Assembly: GCA_029266525.1 (NCBI GenBank)
Contig: JAQSWQ010000025.1
Location: 1 to 52,307 of the forward strand
DNA length: 52,307 nucleotides
Reading direction: 5' to 3'
Origin: Microvirga sp.
GTDB taxonomy: Bacteria; Pseudomonadota; Alphaproteobacteria; Rhizobiales; Beijerinckiaceae
Below the pieces are notes generated by a model. It saw nothing but the letters and a program-made list of their open reading frames with translations. It had not been told where the DNA came from and ran no database searches. A program made the translations under genes and the position numbers. Shown piece by piece: positions 44,120-52,307 of this stretch. The stretch's first letter is position 1; the number at the start of each line of letters is the position of its first letter.

Positions 44120-44287
44120 TTTCTTAGACCTCCTTCTCGCTGAACACTTGAAATTTGCTCCCAGGCGCCCGGCTTGTCAAGCGCGTTGTTGTACGCCGAA
44201 GCTTGAAAACTCCGGGATCTGCGTCATCGGAACTGCGGGCGCGCTCACGCCGTTAACTACTTCTGGCGCGAACAACGTGTTCTCCGC

Positions 44288-45625
44288 ATGGGCATCGCCG
44301 ACCTGATCAGGGGCAGAAGCCTCCCCGATGCGCGGGAGGCCGCGCGGACGCTGCGTCCGCATTGCGAGCCCCTGCCGGCGATCGCCGACGCAACCTTCGG
44401 CGCCGCTTTCGATCGCTTCGGCGACGCCAAGGTCGTGCTGCTCGGCGAGGCGACGCACGGAACTTCCGAGTTCTACCGGGCCCGCGCCGCGATCACGCGC
44501 CGCCTCATCGAGAGGCACGGCTTCGCGATCGTCGCGGTCGAGGCCGACTGGCCCGATGCCGCGCGCATCGACGCCTATGTCCGCCACCACGCCCGCATGC
44601 CCTCGAAACAGCAGGCCTTCGCGCGCTTCCCGACCTGGATGTGGCGCAATGCCGAGGTGCGCGACTTCATGCACTGGCTGCGCCACCACAACGAAGGTCT
44701 TTCGCCCGAGCGGCGGACCGAGTTCCGCGGGCTCGACGTGTACAGCCTCAACAGCTCGATCGAGGCGGTCCTGCGCTATCTCGACGAGACCGATCCGGAC
44801 GCGGCGCGGGAGGCCCGCGGCCGTTATGGCTGTCTCAGCCCCTGGCAGTCCGATCCGGCGCAGTACGGCCGCGCCGTTCTCGCCGGCCGGAAAAAGCCTT
44901 GCGACGAGGCGCTCCTTGCGCAGCTGCAGGACCTTCTCGCGCATCGGCTCGAATATGCCGGCGGCAGCGACGAGGCCTTCTTCGATGCGGTCCAGAATGC
45001 CCGCATCGCGCGCGCGGCGGAGCACTACTATCGCATCATGTATGAGGGCTCGACCGCGTCGTGGAATCTGCGCGACAGGCACATGTTCGACACGCTGCAA
45101 AGCCTGCTCGAGCGCCGCGGCGCGGGCGCCAAGGCGGTGGTGTGGGCGCACAACTCGCATATCGGCAACGCCGCCGCGACCGCGATGGGCTGGCAGGGCG
45201 AGTTCAACATCGGCGAGCTCTGCCGCACCGCCTATCGCGACGACGCGGTGCTGATCGGCTTCGGCACCGACCGCGGCACGGTCGCCGCCGCAAGCGACTG
45301 GGACGAGCCGATGGAGGTGAAGAAGGTGCGCCCCTCGCGCGAGGACAGCCATGAGCGTGTCTTCCTCGAGACCGCCATCCCCTGCTCGCTGACCGACTGG
45401 CGCGCCGGCAAGCGCGAGCTGCGCGAGCTTCTCTCCGAGCCCCGCCTCGAGCGCGCGATCGGCGTCGTCTACCGCCCGGAGACCGAGCGCTACAGCCACT
45501 ATTTCGAGGCCGTGCTCGCCGAGCAGTTCGACGCCTTCGTGTGGTTCGAGGAGACGCGCGCCGTCACGCCGCTCGCGGCCGGCCACGCGGCCGGCGTGCC
45601 GGAGACCTATCCGTTCGGGTTGTAG
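44288..45625 (+). CDS. Erythromycin esterase family protein
   Basis: 445 residues. Key motifs of the family: VVLLGEATHGTSEFYRARAA near residue 50 (the EATHG motif with the catalytic His and Glu), VAVEADWPDAARIDAYVRHH, and VVWAHNSHIGNAAATAMGW with the second conserved His. Most chromosomal members are not macrolide esterases; they are hydrolases of unknown substrate, so resistance should not be assumed. No signal peptide. Start at the ATG 44288; no neighbour on the same strand. Confidence 0.9.
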   Translation: MGIADLIRGRSLPDAREAARTLRPHCEPLPAIADATFGAAFDRFGDAKVVLLGEATHGTSEFYRARAAITRRLIERHGFAIVAVEADWPDAARIDAYVRHHARMPSKQQAFARFPTWMWRNAEVRDFMHWLRHHNEGLSPERRTEFRGLDVYSLNSSIEAVLRYLDETDPDAAREARGRYGCLSPWQSDPAQYGRAVLAGRKKPCDEALLAQLQDLLAHRLEYAGGSDEAFFDAVQNARIARAAEHYYRIMYEGSTASWNLRDRHMFDTLQSLLERRGAGAKAVVWAHNSHIGNAAATAMGWQGEFNIGELCRTAYRDDAVLIGFGTDRGTVAAASDWDEPMEVKKVRPSREDSHERVFLETAIPCSLTDWRAGKRELRELLSEPRLERAIGVVYRPETERYSHYFEAVLAEQFDAFVWFEETRAVTPLAAGHAAGVPETYPFGL

Positions 45626-45631
45626 CCCCTC

Positions 45632-47143
45632 CTACTGCTCGACGATCGCGATCTCTCCGACCACCGCGCGCGCTTCTTCGGTCGGCTGCCCAGACGGCAC
45701 GATCGTGACCGTGTGCTCGGATTTGAGCACGCCTCTCGCCTGGAGATTGGCGATCAGGGCCGTGATGTCGAAGCTGAACGGCTTCGAAGCGCCCGAGTGA
45801 TCGCCACCATGAGCGGCCGCGTCGAAGAAGTTGAACGAGCCGACATAATGGCTGTTGAGCGGATCGTCGGACGCCCCCTCCGGCAGATCCAGATAGACAC
45901 GGTAGATCGCTTCAGGGCTCATCGCGGCGCTGAGATTGCGCAGGACCAGATAGATTCGGCGATTTGCCGGCAGCGCCTCGACGCGCGCGGCGAGCGGCGC
46001 CGCGGCCCCGCCCGGAGCGCCGGCCGCGACGGACGGGGTCTCGGTAGCACGCAGGTCGACCCGCGCCGGTCCGGTGCCGAGGGTGACTGCGCCGGCTGCG
46101 GCGGGCGTTGCCACCGTGACCGGCTGGACGGGGCCCGCCGCAGCCGCAGCCGGCGACGGGATCGGGGGCGCGGCCGCGACGAGAGGCGCCGGGGCCGCGA
46201 GCTGGTCGTATCGGTACCCGCACCTTGCCGGGGTCCGGAAATCCCTCACCACGGCGTTGAGGCGCTGGCCATTCTGCCCCGCGAACACGAAGCTCTTGTT
46301 CACGAAGGGGGCGTTGTTCGGGTTCGCGTGGTTCTGGTTCCAGGTCACCCAGAGCCGGTCGATATTGCAATGATGCATCCAAAAGATCGGATCGCCCGCG
46401 GCGAACGGAACCGAGCCCATGTTCTGGTTGCCGCCGACGAATACGTGCACGTTGCCGTGCAGGTTCTGGTCGAGATGCTGGTTGAAGCCGGGATTGACGC
46501 CCGAGGGCAGGTAGTTGGCTTGGGCGAGAGAGGCGGCGGGGCTGAGATCGCTTGCGGTTCCGATCCCGGCGAAGATCGGCTGGCCGGCGTTCACCTGCGC
46601 CCGACGCTTCGGCTCGAACAGCGGGCCGAAGACCGGATCGCCCTGCATCCGGAACTGCGCCGGCAGCGCGAAGCCTGAGGGAACCGAGTAGTTCCAGTAG
46701 GGCAGCGCGAAAGTCGCATCGTTCAGCACCCGGCGAATGATGCTCTCGAGGAAGCAGACATACATCCTGTGCCAGGGCAGGAAAAACTGCTCGTCCACCG
46801 GATTGAAATGGGCCTGGCAGGTGTTCCACATCAGGTTGGCAAGCGTCTTTGCCGGCGACGGAGCCGGGCCGAACGCCGCGTTGATCGCGGCGGCCTTTGT
46901 CGTGTTGGACGGGACGGCGTGGGTGAACCACTGGAAATTCCAGCTCAACGGGTCCCGCGTCGGCCGCGCCTTCATCAGCCCGACCGCCCGGGCGTATTTC
47001 CGCAGATTGATCTGTCCGTTCGGGCTCGCGAGGTTCGACCGCGTGACGACGGTCTGCGCCTCGCTCGGGAAGGATGGCAGCGCGGCTGCGCCTATTCCTG
47101 CAGCACTGCCTGCAACGAAGCGACGGCGAGATAATCTGGTCAT
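45632..47143 (-). CDS. Tat-exported tyrosinase / polyphenol oxidase with C-terminal domain
   Basis: 503 residues from an ATG at 47143 preceded by GGAGGGGAG. The N-terminus MTRLSRRRFVAGSAAGIGAA is a twin-arginine signal. The copper-binding core (about 40-300) has CuA histidines in QWFTHAV, CQAHFNP and FLPWHRMYV, and CuB in NLHGNVHVFVGG and DPIFWMHHCNIDRLW, so the type-3 copper site is complete. After a Pro/Ala-rich linker (about 320-350) comes a beta-rich domain of about 150 residues (352-503) that closely resembles the whole mature protein encoded next door at 47230. Plant and bacterial polyphenol oxidases carry a similar C-terminal domain that shields the active site. Likely oxidises phenols in the periplasm. 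Confidence 0.92.
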   Translation of the reverse strand: MTRLSRRRFVAGSAAGIGAAALPSFPSEAQTVVTRSNLASPNGQINLRKYARAVGLMKARPTRDPLSWNFQWFTHAVPSNTTKAAAINAAFGPAPSPAKTLANLMWNTCQAHFNPVDEQFFLPWHRMYVCFLESIIRRVLNDATFALPYWNYSVPSGFALPAQFRMQGDPVFGPLFEPKRRAQVNAGQPIFAGIGTASDLSPAASLAQANYLPSGVNPGFNQHLDQNLHGNVHVFVGGNQNMGSVPFAAGDPIFWMHHCNIDRLWVTWNQNHANPNNAPFVNKSFVFAGQNGQRLNAVVRDFRTPARCGYRYDQLAAPAPLVAAAPPIPSPAAAAAGPVQPVTVATPAAAGAVTLGTGPARVDLRATETPSVAAGAPGGAAAPLAARVEALPANRRIYLVLRNLSAAMSPEAIYRVYLDLPEGASDDPLNSHYVGSFNFFDAAAHGGDHSGASKPFSFDITALIANLQARGVLKSEHTVTIVPSGQPTEEARAVVGEIAIVEQ

Positions 47144-47229
47144 GGCACTCCCCTCCAAAATGGCGGATCGCCGACGATACTTTACTCTATGACAACTAAA
47201 AGTTCAAACAACCAGGAAGCGCGGCGATC

Positions 47230-47760
47230 CTATTGCGCGACGAGCGATATCTCGCCGATGACCGGGTGCGGTTGCGCGTCCGGCGGCGCCGTCGGCGCGA
47301 TCGTGACCGTCACCGGCTGGCTCAGGGAGCGTCGATCGCGCAGCGCTTTGACGAGATCGGTCACCTCGTAGCTGTAGAAGCGGGCCGGGTCCGGCGCCGG
47401 GCTCGCATTGAAGAGGTTGAGAGCGCCGACCGCATGAAAGCCGTCCGGCACAGGTTGAGCGCCGCGCGGCAGGCCGAGGTAGATCCGATAGAGCACGCCC
47501 GGCTGCTCGGTCGTGCGGATATCGCGGAGGACGAGGAAGAGCTTTCGATCGGCGCCGAGCGCCGCCACGCGGGCGTCGAGCGGTCCCTCGGGCGCCTCGA
47601 GCGCTACCTCGACCGGTCCGCGGCCGAGCGCCACCGCCCCGGCCCGGGCCAGGACCTCCGTCGATTGTGCGTTTGCTGCAAGCGAGCCGGCGAGCATGAG
47701 TGAGCATCCGATCGCGCCCATGACGATCAACAGGGGTCGGCACCGGCACCGCAATGACAT
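47230..47760 (-). CDS. Secreted stand-alone copy of the tyrosinase C-terminal domain
   Basis: 176 residues. Signal peptide about 1-32 (ending SLAANAQ). Residues 41-176 align along their length with residues 352-503 of the tyrosinase: GAVALGRGPVEV with GAVTLGTGPARV, RKLFLVLRDI with RRIYLVLRNL, LYRIYLGLPRGA with IYRVYLDLPEGA, and the ends VTVTIAP..PVIGEISLVAQ with HTVTIVP..AVVGEIAIVEQ. It contains no copper ligands. It lies 86 bases upstream of the tyrosinase on the same strand, so both are probably made from one transcript. A role as copper chaperone, inhibitor or cofactor subunit of the enzyme is an inference. Confidence 0.85.
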   Translation of the reverse strand: MSLRCRCRPLLIVMGAIGCSLMLAGSLAANAQSTEVLARAGAVALGRGPVEVALEAPEGPLDARVAALGADRKLFLVLRDIRTTEQPGVLYRIYLGLPRGAQPVPDGFHAVGALNLFNASPAPDPARFYSYEVTDLVKALRDRRSLSQPVTVTIAPTAPPDAQPHPVIGEISLVAQ

Positions 47761-47927
47761 GCGTTCTGAACAAGGCTCAAGCTTCGTCTCAAGGTTGCTC
47801 CGGCTTGGTGTCGAGATCGTGGCGCTCTTTGCGCTCGCTGCGAGGGACTTCCCTCGCGGCCTTGCCGCCCCCCTGCCCCGCTGCTATCGCCTCGCGCCAT
47901 CCCCGACAGCGATGAGGCAAAGCCCCC

Positions 47928-49576
<1,649 letters not shown>

Positions 49577-49580
<4 letters not shown>

Positions 49581-50215
49581 CCAAGGACACCATACGACCG
49601 CCCTTGCGCGCCTTGGGAGTAGGCCCCCCGCCCGTCGCTCTCGCCAAGCTTGTTGAAAACGCAGAGCGACGAAGCGGATTAATTTCGATCCGCGATCTAA
49701 TCTACGTACCAGGGTTGCTAAAAGCCACCTCTAGCCTGCCCACGCCTGAATGGCCGAACTTTCGCGACACCGTTCCGCCGGAACCGATTGAGGTTGCTTC
49801 TGTCCTTGCTTTCTTCGAAGCTGTTCCAGTCGAAGTTCTGAAGAGCCCGAACTGGCATCTTCTGGAGCATCAGTGCGCAGGAGTGTCTTGCCTTCAAGAA
49901 AGCATGGTCGCTATTCGTTTAGAGCCAAGACCCGACCTACGGACCGCGTTCATAGAGATCGCAAAAAGGCACTGGGGATCGAGTCTCGGACGTGGGCCGC
50001 CACGGCTCAGCGAGCTGGTGGACTATCGCGCTTCCCTGCTCGACCTCGGCTTGGATTGTGATACGAGCTACACACGGCTGAGGGAAGGAGTTTACCCGAT
50101 CGACTCCTCGAAGGAGGCGCTCCGACGTGTGGCGGTCGATCCTCCCGAGGTCGCAATGCTCGCGGCTGACCCTTTTCTGTCCACCATCTGTTTTCTCGCA
50201 CCAAACAGCGACTGA
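49577..50215 (+). CDS. Hypothetical protein coupled to ettA
   Basis: 212 residues from a TTG at 49577 that overlaps the ettA TGA (TTGA); no better start is close. Mixed alpha/beta composition without signal peptide or membrane segment; segments such as [20 protein letters not shown] and [20 protein letters not shown] are distinctive, and five cysteines are spread along the chain. Third positions are less GC-rich than in ettA, which points to acquired DNA. No family recognised, and no function should be attached. It may use re-initiation from ettA. Confidence 0.68.
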
Positions 50216-50337
50216 TCGCACGGATGACAGCGGGTTGAGGCGTCTGGCGCAACGTACGTCGTCGCCCGCGGAATTGCCGATGCCTCACACAGCGCAGTGA
50301 CGTGATTGGTGATCATATCAGAATAGTCCTGTGAATT

Positions 50338-50357
50338 GGTGGCTGGTTGGAGCCACC
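50338..50357. other. Hairpin after the hypothetical gene
   Basis: GGTGGCT and AGCCACC form a perfect 7-bp stem with a GGTTGG loop, between the gene at 49577-50215 and the broken gene at 50380. No T-run follows; weak terminator or leader element at best. Confidence 0.4.
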
Positions 50358-50379
50358 GTGCCATAAGAGGTTCACAGTC

Positions 50380-51232
50380 ATGCCAGGAGAAAGCAATCCC
50401 TGGGACACTCCGGAATGACATGCCATTGGCCGTGAAGCTGCGTTGGTCCGACACCTGATTGGCTCGGGAGCTACGGCTTTTGGGGCGGGCCAATTATGCC
50501 AATAAATTTGGGGAATATTACACAGCCTTCTTTGGTCTTTCCATCGGACTGGAGCGATTAGCCAAGCTCGTTCTGGTGGCCGATTACGCGATTTGTCACC
50601 ACGGCTCAATGCCGGAGGAAAGGATCATCCGCCAATTTGGGCATAAGATCGTTGACCTCACCAACGCAGTTAGTGCGGTTGCACAGAAGCACAAACTGAA
50701 GCTCGACTTCCCGCGTCCGACGAGCGCAATCAGCGAAAAGATCATCAGATGCCTCGATTCCTTCGCCGACGCGAGCCGAGGCCGTTATGCGAACTTTGCC
50801 ACTCTCGGCAACCCGAACCTTGGTCAGGAAGAGCCAATTCGTAAATGGTGGGGTGAGGTCGCTGAATTGATCCTGCAGGAACACTATTACGGTAAGCCGG
50901 TTCAACAGCGCGTCGAAGCCCGAGCAAGGGTCGTTGATGCGCTAATGTCATCCTTCTCAATGACGCTTCATACCAACGAAACCGGCGAAGTGATGCAGGA
51001 CCTTTTGACAGCTTCGATCCGCACTGGCCAAAACGGCATCGTGCAGAGGCGTAGTCGCTACCACGCATTGTTAGTAGTTCGCTGGATAGCCGGCGCTTTT
51101 TCTGAGCTGTCCCGTTCAGCGAGTTATACTCACGGGTTTGATGCCTTCTGCGGAGCATGGGAGTACTTTCAGACTTACACGGTAGAGGACGAGTTCCTGA
51201 AAACGCGCAAGGTCTGGCCCCTGAATTTCTGA
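50380..51232 (+). pseudogene. Hypothetical gene with a nonsense codon and a +1 frameshift near the 5' end
   Basis: The long frame (50459-51232, 257 codons) begins only at a TTG directly after an in-frame stop and starts in mid-domain. A second frame from the ATG at 50380 reads MPGESNPWDTPE, a TGA at 50416-50418 (where a TGG Trp would fit), then HAIGREAALVRHLIGSGATA, which runs into the main frame (RANYANKFGEYYTAFFGLSI) if one G is removed from the GGGG at 50482-50485. The two lesions explain the missing N-terminus. The product is helical and soluble; family unknown. Alternatively a shorter protein is made from the TTG. Base composition differs from the core genes. Confidence 0.7.
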
Positions 51233-51323
51233 CCGTGATAATTCTGTACGGGTAAATCTGGATCACGGCGTCGGGGGCTGGTTTGGGGGGAGGAGCGGCG
51301 CTGCTGGAATAGACAGCGCTCAA

Positions 51324-51734
51324 TCAACGTCTCGATTCAGGCGCGATCACCTCCACCTCCGGAAAGTAAGTTCGGTAGCGCCGCGCGTCGCGCGTGAGGA
51401 TCGCCAGGCCGGTAACCTGCGCATGCGCGCCGATGAAGAAGTCTGGCAGGACGCCGGTGCGGATGCCGCCGGCGCGGCGGTATTTCAGGTAGGCCTTTCC
51501 CGCGACGAACAGAGCCGGCTTCGGAATGCGCAACATCGTGACCTCGAGGTCGTCGATGATGGATTCCAGCTCGGCCTCGCTTCCGACGTGGACCGAAATT
51601 TCAGCATAGACCACGTCGTTGATCAGCAGGGGGCCGCCTGCGGAGCGGCGCACGAGCATCCGGTACGACCAGTCGGACCAGGTGGTATCGTGGGACAGAA
51701 TGTCGATCAGCACGTTGCTGTCGACGAAGGTCAT
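51324..51734 (-). CDS. vapC: VapC-like PIN domain toxin
   Basis: 136 residues. PIN ribonuclease: first Asp in MTFVDSNVLIDIL, the conserved Glu in VVYAEISVH, the third acidic residue in VLPDFFIGAHA and the last in LTRDARRYRTYFP, so the four-acid magnesium site is complete. VapC toxins cut tRNA or rRNA and halt translation. It overlaps the antitoxin gene by 4 bases, downstream of it, as usual for vapBC. Confidence 0.93.
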   Translation of the reverse strand: MTFVDSNVLIDILSHDTTWSDWSYRMLVRRSAGGPLLINDVVYAEISVHVGSEAELESIIDDLEVTMLRIPKPALFVAGKAYLKYRRAGGIRTGVLPDFFIGAHAQVTGLAILTRDARRYRTYFPEVEVIAPESRR

Positions 51735-51994
51735 TTCTTGCGGGGCCGGTACTCGGCGCTTTCGCCCCGGCTCATTTCCATGATCTCGTCGGTGGTAATT
51801 CCCCGGATGGGGCGGCGCTCCATCAGCGCACGCAGCTTCGCCTGGTAGGCCGTCTGCCTTCCGGGCTTCTCGATGTAGACCCCACCGGAAGCCGTCGCGC
51901 GCACCTCGACCTCGTCCCCGGGCTTGAGCCCGACCGCGTCGCGGACCTGCTTGGGCAACGTGACCTGCCCCTTCTGAGTGATCGTCGTGGTCAT
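51731..51994 (-). CDS. vapB: AbrB/SpoVT-type antitoxin VapB
   Basis: 87 residues. N-terminal swapped-hairpin DNA-binding domain (MTTTITQKGQVTLPKQVRDA, GLKPGDEVEVRATASGGV), C-terminal toxin-binding tail (YQAKLRALMERRPIRGITTD). It is expected to bind VapC and repress its own promoter. An inverted repeat lies just upstream of the start. Confidence 0.93.
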   Translation of the reverse strand: MTTTITQKGQVTLPKQVRDAVGLKPGDEVEVRATASGGVYIEKPGRQTAYQAKLRALMERRPIRGITTDEIMEMSRGESAEYRPRKK

Positions 51995-52001
51995 GAAAGT
52001 G

Positions 52002-52028
52002 GTATTACCTTTTCAGGAATCGTAATAC
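52002..52028 (-). promoter_or_regulatory. Likely vapBC operator
   Basis: GTATTAC (52002-52008) and GTAATAC (52022-52028) are perfect inverted repeats with a 13-base spacer, i.e. arm centres two helical turns apart, ending 8 bases upstream of the vapB start. AT-rich in an otherwise GC-rich context. This is the expected place and form of an AbrB-fold autoregulatory site. Confidence 0.75.
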
Positions 52029-52121
52029 TCGGCTCTCAGATGGTCAACGCGGGGCGCGATCATCGATGGGCTGATACTCGGCGGCCCCGACTGCCGTGCT
52101 ACCAGCCCTGAAAAAAATCCT

Positions 52122-52150
52122 TGACAGGTTGCGGAACTTCGTCCTACACA
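52122..52150 (+). promoter_or_regulatory. Strong housekeeping-type promoter
   Basis: TTGACA at 52122-52127, a 17-base spacer and CTACAC at 52145-52150, a very good fit to alphaproteobacterial sigma-70 promoters. It is preceded by an A-tract (AAAAAAA at 52112-52118) that could act as an UP-like element. It should drive the gene that begins just beyond the right edge. Confidence 0.78.
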
Positions 52151-52307
52151 AGGCGCATCCCGTCCGCCGGGGGACGCTCTCGCGAGGCGTCGCAGGGTGG
52201 GACGGGAGCGGTGCCCGCGCCGGGAACGCATGCCCGGTCCGGGTGGTCGGCTGAGGAACACGCGGTCCGAGGGGACGGGCGGGACTCTTCTCGAGAAGAG
52301 AAGAGGA
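52151..52307 (+). other. Structured 5' leader of a gene beyond the window
   Basis: About 157 bases downstream of the promoter contain no plausible gene but several inverted repeats: GACGC / GCGTC around TCTCGCGAG, CATCCCGTCC / GGGTGGGACG, and a perfect 16-base palindrome CTCTTCTCGAGAAGAG at 52285-52300. The window ends in AAGAGGA, a ribosome binding site. The leader may fold into an attenuator or other RNA switch; I could not match it to a known class. Confidence 0.55.

Noticed and set aside
44177-45586. A 469-codon minus-strand frame opposite the erythromycin esterase homologue
   Set aside because: Shadow of the sense gene; only its last 16-30 codons lie in free DNA and are mentioned as a possible micro-ORF.
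44288-45625. Macrolide resistance determinant
   Set aside because: The gene belongs to the broad erythromycin esterase family, most chromosomal members of which have no shown macrolide activity.

Overview
The window reads as chromosomal DNA of a GC-rich alphaproteobacterium, most likely of the order Hyphomicrobiales (Rhizobiales). The evidence is the gene order (pyrB-pyrC-plsY-dprA next to topA; pdxJ-acpS-lepB-rnc-era; rpsF-rpsR-rplI-dnaB-alr-radA-cvpA-purF), the strong GC bias at third codon positions, frequent GTG/TTG starts, and short palindromic intergenic repeats of a kind common in that order. I do not assign a genus. No rRNA, tRNA or CRISPR array was seen.

Layout. (1) 1-2.2 kb: a decayed minus-strand cluster: an intact superoxide dismutase-rhodanese fusion, an ornithine-cyclodeaminase-family gene with a frameshifting internal deletion, and the 5' stub of a chromate transporter. 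(2) 2.5-10.7 kb: small secreted or membrane proteins, a GST, a GNAT/zinc-alcohol-dehydrogenase pair, a D-2-hydroxyacid dehydrogenase, a YkvA-like protein and a Ser/Gly-rich low-complexity secreted protein. (3) 10.9-15.3 kb: gatB (carrying an apparent out-of-frame deletion), two related single-pass membrane proteins, gatA and gatC. (4) 15.4-25.1 kb: a UPF0173 hydrolase, ruvX, dprA, plsY, a dihydroorotase homologue lacking its metal ligands, pyrB and topA. (5) 25.4-31.4 kb: a minus-strand run pdxJ-acpS-lepB-rnc-era-queA-tgt. (6) 31.5-42.9 kb: an FNT-type transporter, then rpsF-rpsR-DUF2232-rplI-dnaB-DUF29-alr-radA-cvpA-purF-SDR on the plus strand. (7) 42.9-52.3 kb: an accessory region of more mixed base composition. 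It holds a two-gene unit whose second product has a HEPN-like RNxxxH motif, an erythromycin-esterase homologue, a Tat-exported tyrosinase beside a stand-alone copy of its C-terminal domain, ettA, an unknown gene, a broken gene, a vapBC toxin-antitoxin pair, and at the right edge a strong promoter with a structured leader.

How the genes work together. The core blocks supply pyrimidine and purine synthesis, tRNA-dependent amidation, queuosine modification, lipid and CoA-dependent steps, protein export, RNA processing, DNA topology and replication. The accessory blocks carry metal and oxidative stress functions, a possible toxin-antitoxin or defence pair, and a secreted copper oxidase.

Most notable: the tyrosinase/stand-alone-domain pair, the HEPN-like pair, the loss of all four zinc ligands in TGT, the metal-less PyrC next to PyrB, the SOD-rhodanese fusion with chrA, and out-of-frame deletions of about 100 nt in both the ocd-like gene and gatB. 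The gatB deletion should be checked against reads before it is believed. All calls rest on reading the sequence and knowledge of families; no database search was run.
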